From positions 1 through 26,338 of the forward strand of contig UQSB01000030.1 in assembly GCA_900543505.1 (NCBI GenBank): a DNA stretch of 26,338 nucleotides, read 5' to 3'. Shown piece after piece: positions 23,627 through 26,338 of this stretch. The notes beneath the pieces are model-generated. The model did not search any database. It was not told where the DNA came from and saw nothing but the letters and a program-made list of their open reading frames with translations. This DNA comes from an uncultured Collinsella sp. GTDB taxonomy: Bacteria; Actinomycetota; Coriobacteriia; Coriobacteriales; Coriobacteriaceae. A program made the translations under genes and the position numbers. The stretch's first letter is position 1. The number at the start of each line of letters is the position of its first letter.

Positions 23627-23688
23627 CGCGGCGGCGTGTCTGGCCGAACGAGTCCCCATACCCTCGTTCGGTCAGACACGCCGCCGCG
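23627..23688. repeat. Long hairpin 3 of 3 before hisS
   Basis: Arms 23627-23652 and 23663-23688 pair over 26 bases with one G-T wobble (23643 with 23672) and a 10-base loop. The right arm overlaps where the hisS -35 box should be. Confidence 0.7.
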
Positions 23689-23704
23689 TTGCTGCTTTGT
23701 GCCG

Positions 23705-23710
23705 TATAAT
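23705..23710 (+). promoter_or_regulatory. hisS promoter -10 box
   Basis: TATAAT is a perfect -10, 43 bases before the hisS start. The position for a -35 lies in GC-rich sequence at the edge of hairpin 3 and has no good match. Confidence 0.5.
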
Positions 23711-23752
23711 GTCCACTACCTATGACGCGATACAAAAGAAAGGTGTTTGCCC

Positions 23753-25066
23753 ATGCAGGCACAGAAGGCGGAGGGAACCCGCGACCTTATCGGCGCCGAG
23801 ATGCGCGCTTGGCAAAAGATGCAGCAGATCGCTGCCGGCGTGTTCGAGCCGTTTGGTTTTAAACCCATCGAGACGCCCGCGATCGAGCAGGTGGACGTCT
23901 TTGTCCACGGCATCGGCCAGTCGACCGACGTCGTGCGCAAGGAGATGTTCCGCGTCTTTAGCGGCGCCAACCTGGAGCGCGTCTTTACCGAGGGCACCGA
24001 CACAAAACTCAAGCCCAAGCAGCGCCTGGCGCTTCGTCCCGAGGGCACGGCCGGTGTGGTGCGCGCAGTCGTGGAGAACAACCTGGTGCCCCAGGGCTCC
24101 ACGCCGTTTAAGGCTTACTACGCCGAGGCCATGTTCCGCGGCGAGCGTCCCCAGAAGGGCCGCCTGCGTCAGTTCCACCAGGTGGGTATCGAGTGGCTCG
24201 GCGCTCCCGATCCGGCGGCAGACGCCGAGTGCATCATCATGCTCATGGAGTTCTACAAGCGCCTGGGCTTCGATCTTTCCAAGCTCCGTCTGCTCATTAA
24301 CTCGATGGGCGACGCTCAGTGCCGTCCGGCTTACCGCGAGCAGGTCAAGCAGTTTATCCTCGATCACGCTGACGAGATGTGTGACGAGTGCCGCGAGCGC
24401 GCCGAGCTCAACCCGCTGCGTGCCTTCGACTGCAAGAACGACCACTGCCGCGAGATCATGGCCGACGCGCCGCTGATGGGCGACAACCTGTGCGACGAGT
24501 GCCGCGAGCACTACGAGCAGGTCAAGCGCTATCTGGATGCCGCCGGTATCGAGTATGTCGAGGATCCCACCCTGGTGCGTGGTCTGGACTACTACACTCG
24601 CACCGTCTTTGAGGTCGAGGCTCCCGGTGCCGGCGTCGGCTCCATCGGTGGCGGCGGCCGCTACGACGGCTTGGTCGAGCTCGAGGGCGGCAAGCCCACG
24701 GCCGGCGTCGGCTTCGCCGTCGGTTTTGAGCGCGCCCTGCTGGCCCTGCAGGCCTTTGGCAGCGACCTGGGTGCCGATGAGGCCCCGTGCGTCTACGTCG
24801 CCAATGCCGGCAAGGAGTTGCGCCAGAACGTCTTTGTCATTACGCAGGAGCTTCGCGCCGCGGGCATCGTGACCGAGGCAGACTATCAGGGCCGTTCGCT
24901 CAAGGCTCAGTTTAAGCAGGCCGACAAGGTGGGCGCTAAGCTCATCCTGGTCCTGGGTGGCGACGAGCTTGCCGCCGGCAAGGTCAAGGTACGCGACATG
25001 CAGAGCCATGACGAGGTTCTCGTCGATCTGGCCAACGTGGTCGAGGCGGTTCGCGAGCGCCTGTAG
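23753..25066 (+). CDS. hisS: Histidyl-tRNA synthetase
   Basis: This 437-residue class II synthetase charges tRNA-His in the cytosol. It opens with 'EGTRDLIGAEMRAWQKMQQI'. It then shows motif 2 'EGTAGVVRAVVEN' with 'GRLRQFHQVGIEWLG', the histidine-binding 'LVRGLDYYTRTVFE', and motif 3 'AGVGFAVGFERALLAL'. A C-terminal anticodon-binding domain spans about 335-437. AAAGG lies nine bases before ATG 23753. In many bacteria aspS follows; here a terminator and ppc follow instead. Confidence 0.98.
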   Translation: MQAQKAEGTRDLIGAEMRAWQKMQQIAAGVFEPFGFKPIETPAIEQVDVFVHGIGQSTDVVRKEMFRVFSGANLERVFTEGTDTKLKPKQRLALRPEGTAGVVRAVVENNLVPQGSTPFKAYYAEAMFRGERPQKGRLRQFHQVGIEWLGAPDPAADAECIIMLMEFYKRLGFDLSKLRLLINSMGDAQCRPAYREQVKQFILDHADEMCDECRERAELNPLRAFDCKNDHCREIMADAPLMGDNLCDECREHYEQVKRYLDAAGIEYVEDPTLVRGLDYYTRTVFEVEAPGAGVGSIGGGGRYDGLVELEGGKPTAGVGFAVGFERALLALQAFGSDLGADEAPCVYVANAGKELRQNVFVITQELRAAGIVTEADYQGRSLKAQFKQADKVGAKLILVLGGDELAAGKVKVRDMQSHDEVLVDLANVVEAVRERL

Positions 25067-25123
25067 CGCATCTTTTTGAGCTGCGGACCCGCTTGAGTGT
25101 CCCGTCCATTGCGAGCGATTGTT

Positions 25124-25161
25124 ACGGGGGTGTTTCGCATTTATGCGGAATGCCCCCGTTT
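25124..25161 (+). terminator. Terminator of hisS
   Basis: ACGGGGG (25124-25130) pairs with CCCCCGT (25153-25159). An inner stem TTCGCAT/ATGCGGAA has one bulge and a TT loop. Only a short T run follows. Confidence 0.6.
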
Positions 25162-25273
25162 GTGTATGCCGTCCACCGAGAAATACGACCATTTAGAGCA
25201 AAAACCCTTGCAATGCAGAAAATACTTTTGTGTGGTAAAGCGCAATCAGTATCGAAAGTATTTCGCAAGCGCC

Positions 25274-25279
25274 TATAAT
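25274..25279 (+). promoter_or_regulatory. ppc promoter -10 box
   Basis: TATAAT at 25274-25279, 45 bases before the start. The -35 region (near 25251) is weak. Confidence 0.45.
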
Positions 25280-25323
25280 GAATACCGCATGTTACGTGCA
25301 TAGAAGGAGGAATGGGAGGAAAC

Positions 25324-26338
25324 GTGGCTGAGAACCTAAGCAACCAGTCTGTACCCGAAGCCGCGGCGCGCGTCGCTGCCGTGGTCAACCGCCTCGTTAA
25401 CCGAATCGGCTCGAATGCCGAGTCCAGGGAGCGTCTCGCCGAGATCGAGATCCCCGAGGAGCTGCGCGACAATCTGGCGCTGTTCCTGCGCCTGGAGCGT
25501 CGTGTGCTTAGCGAGTATGATCCTGAGATCGCGGACCTGTTCGACAAGATCCTGTCGGCCGAGATTGTGGCCAATGCCGGCAACCCCGGTACCCGCGCTG
25601 CCGACGAGGCCGTCGACGAGCAGGGCGTGCCCACCGCCGACGAGCCCACCGCCGTGGCATTCCGTGAGGTCGTCGATCTGATCGACAGCCTGCCGCTCGA
25701 TAAGCAGCAGGTCATCGTTCGCGCCTTTACGAGCTTCTTCCACCTGGCAAACCTGTCGGAGGAGAACTACCGTGTGGCGCAGCTGCGCGAGCGCGAGGCC
25801 GGCGCATCGACCGATACCGAGGTCGATCCCGCCAACGAGCTCACCGTCGCCTATCACCAGTTGGTAAACGAGATGGGTGTCGAGGGCGCCAACGAGCTGC
25901 TCGGCAAGCTCGAGTTCCACCCTGTCTTTACCGCACATCCCACCGAGGCCCGTCGCAAGGCCGTCGAGGGCAAGATTCGCCGTATCTCCAATCTGCTGGA
26001 GGAGCGTCCGCGTCTGGGCGGCTCCGACCTGGTGGAGAACGAGCGCCATATGCTGCAGGAGATCGACGCCCTGGTGCGTACGAGCCCCATCGCGCTCAAG
26101 AAGCCCACGCCGGTCGAGGAAGCCGATACCATCATCGACATCTTCGATAACACGCTGTTCGACGTTATCCCCGTCATCTATCGTCGTTTTGACGACTGGG
26201 TGCTGGGCGACAAGGCCGGTACCGTGCCGCCGCTGTGCCCGGCGTTCTTCCATCCCGGCAGCTGGATCGGTTCCGACCGCGACGGTAACCCCAACGTCAC
26301 CGCCAAGGTGAGCCGTGAGGTCGCCGCCAAGTATTTCA
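25324..26338 (+). CDS. ppc: Phosphoenolpyruvate carboxylase (5' part)
   Basis: This enzyme carboxylates PEP to oxaloacetate, the replenishing step of central metabolism. The first 338 residues of about 900 are present, and the reading frame runs open to the window end. The catalytic-His motif 'FTAHPTEARRK' (His205) and 'PGSWIGSDRDGNPNVTAK' are present. The start is GTG 25324 with GGGAGG four bases upstream. ATG 25312 in the same frame is possible, but its ribosome site would be too close. Residues 85-110 contain an acidic insert between conserved blocks. Confidence 0.95.
   Translation, partial: MAENLSNQSVPEAAARVAAVVNRLVNRIGSNAESRERLAEIEIPEELRDNLALFLRLERRVLSEYDPEIADLFDKILSAEIVANAGNPGTRAADEAVDEQGVPTADEPTAVAFREVVDLIDSLPLDKQQVIVRAFTSFFHLANLSEENYRVAQLREREAGASTDTEVDPANELTVAYHQLVNEMGVEGANELLGKLEFHPVFTAHPTEARRKAVEGKIRRISNLLEERPRLGGSDLVENERHMLQEIDALVRTSPIALKKPTPVEEADTIIDIFDNTLFDVIPVIYRRFDDWVLGDKAGTVPPLCPAFFHPGSWIGSDRDGNPNVTAKVSREVAAKYF

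Noticed and set aside
23720..25192. 490-codon open frame opposite hisS
   Set aside because: Antisense to an unmistakable synthetase and without domains of its own.

Overview
The window is GC-rich, densely coded chromosomal DNA. Gene content and protein style suggest a gut actinobacterium of the class Coriobacteriia, most likely Collinsella or a close relative. The supporting signs are a VanRS-like two-component pair beside a PBP5-like carboxypeptidase, paired YhgE/Pip proteins, htpG, hisS and ppc, frequent GTG starts with GGAGG-type ribosome sites, and long intergenic hairpins. This placement is inferred from memory of the families, not from a search.

Layout. Positions 1-244 hold the 3' end of a tRNA whose body lies upstream, followed by a 190-bp repeat that recreates the tRNA tail and its terminator. 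A large unrecognised protein with a TPR-like C-terminus follows (372-2813). Next comes tRNA-Ser(GCT) (2906-2996), with a second 190-bp tail repeat behind it and the first bases of a third unit. A D-Ala-D-Ala carboxypeptidase (minus strand, 3317-4657) diverges from a VanR/VanS-like pair (4855-6814). A phosphate-type block follows: pstB, then a PhoB-like regulator and a PhoR-like kinase (6918-10014). Three exopolysaccharide control genes (Wzz-like, tyrosine kinase CpsD, phosphatase CpsB; 10210-12271) precede a GNAT acetyltransferase and htpG (13017-15041).

Beyond htpG, a 380-bp gap is filled with hairpins. Two adjacent YhgE/Pip membrane proteins (15423-20438), an EamA-family transporter and an M20 amidohydrolase follow. 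The amidohydrolase is joined to the remains of an MFS transporter that has lost its middle. Three consecutive 22-26 bp hairpins separate this pseudogene from hisS. The window ends inside ppc.

How the genes fit together. Much of the first half is envelope and signal sensing: peptidoglycan trimming beside a cell-wall-type two-component system, phosphate import ATPase with a phosphate-type two-component system, and capsule chain-length control. The second half is mostly housekeeping (HtpG, HisRS, PEP carboxylase) and membrane proteins.

The most interesting observation is the pair of tRNA-tail repeats. Both have a period of exactly 190 bp, different primary sequences, and the same succession of hairpins with compensatory base changes. 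The layout recalls the E. coli tyrT locus, where 178-bp repeats begin with the tRNA-Tyr 3' end and give rise to rtT RNA. A family of structured repeats behind tRNA genes in this lineage may therefore be present.
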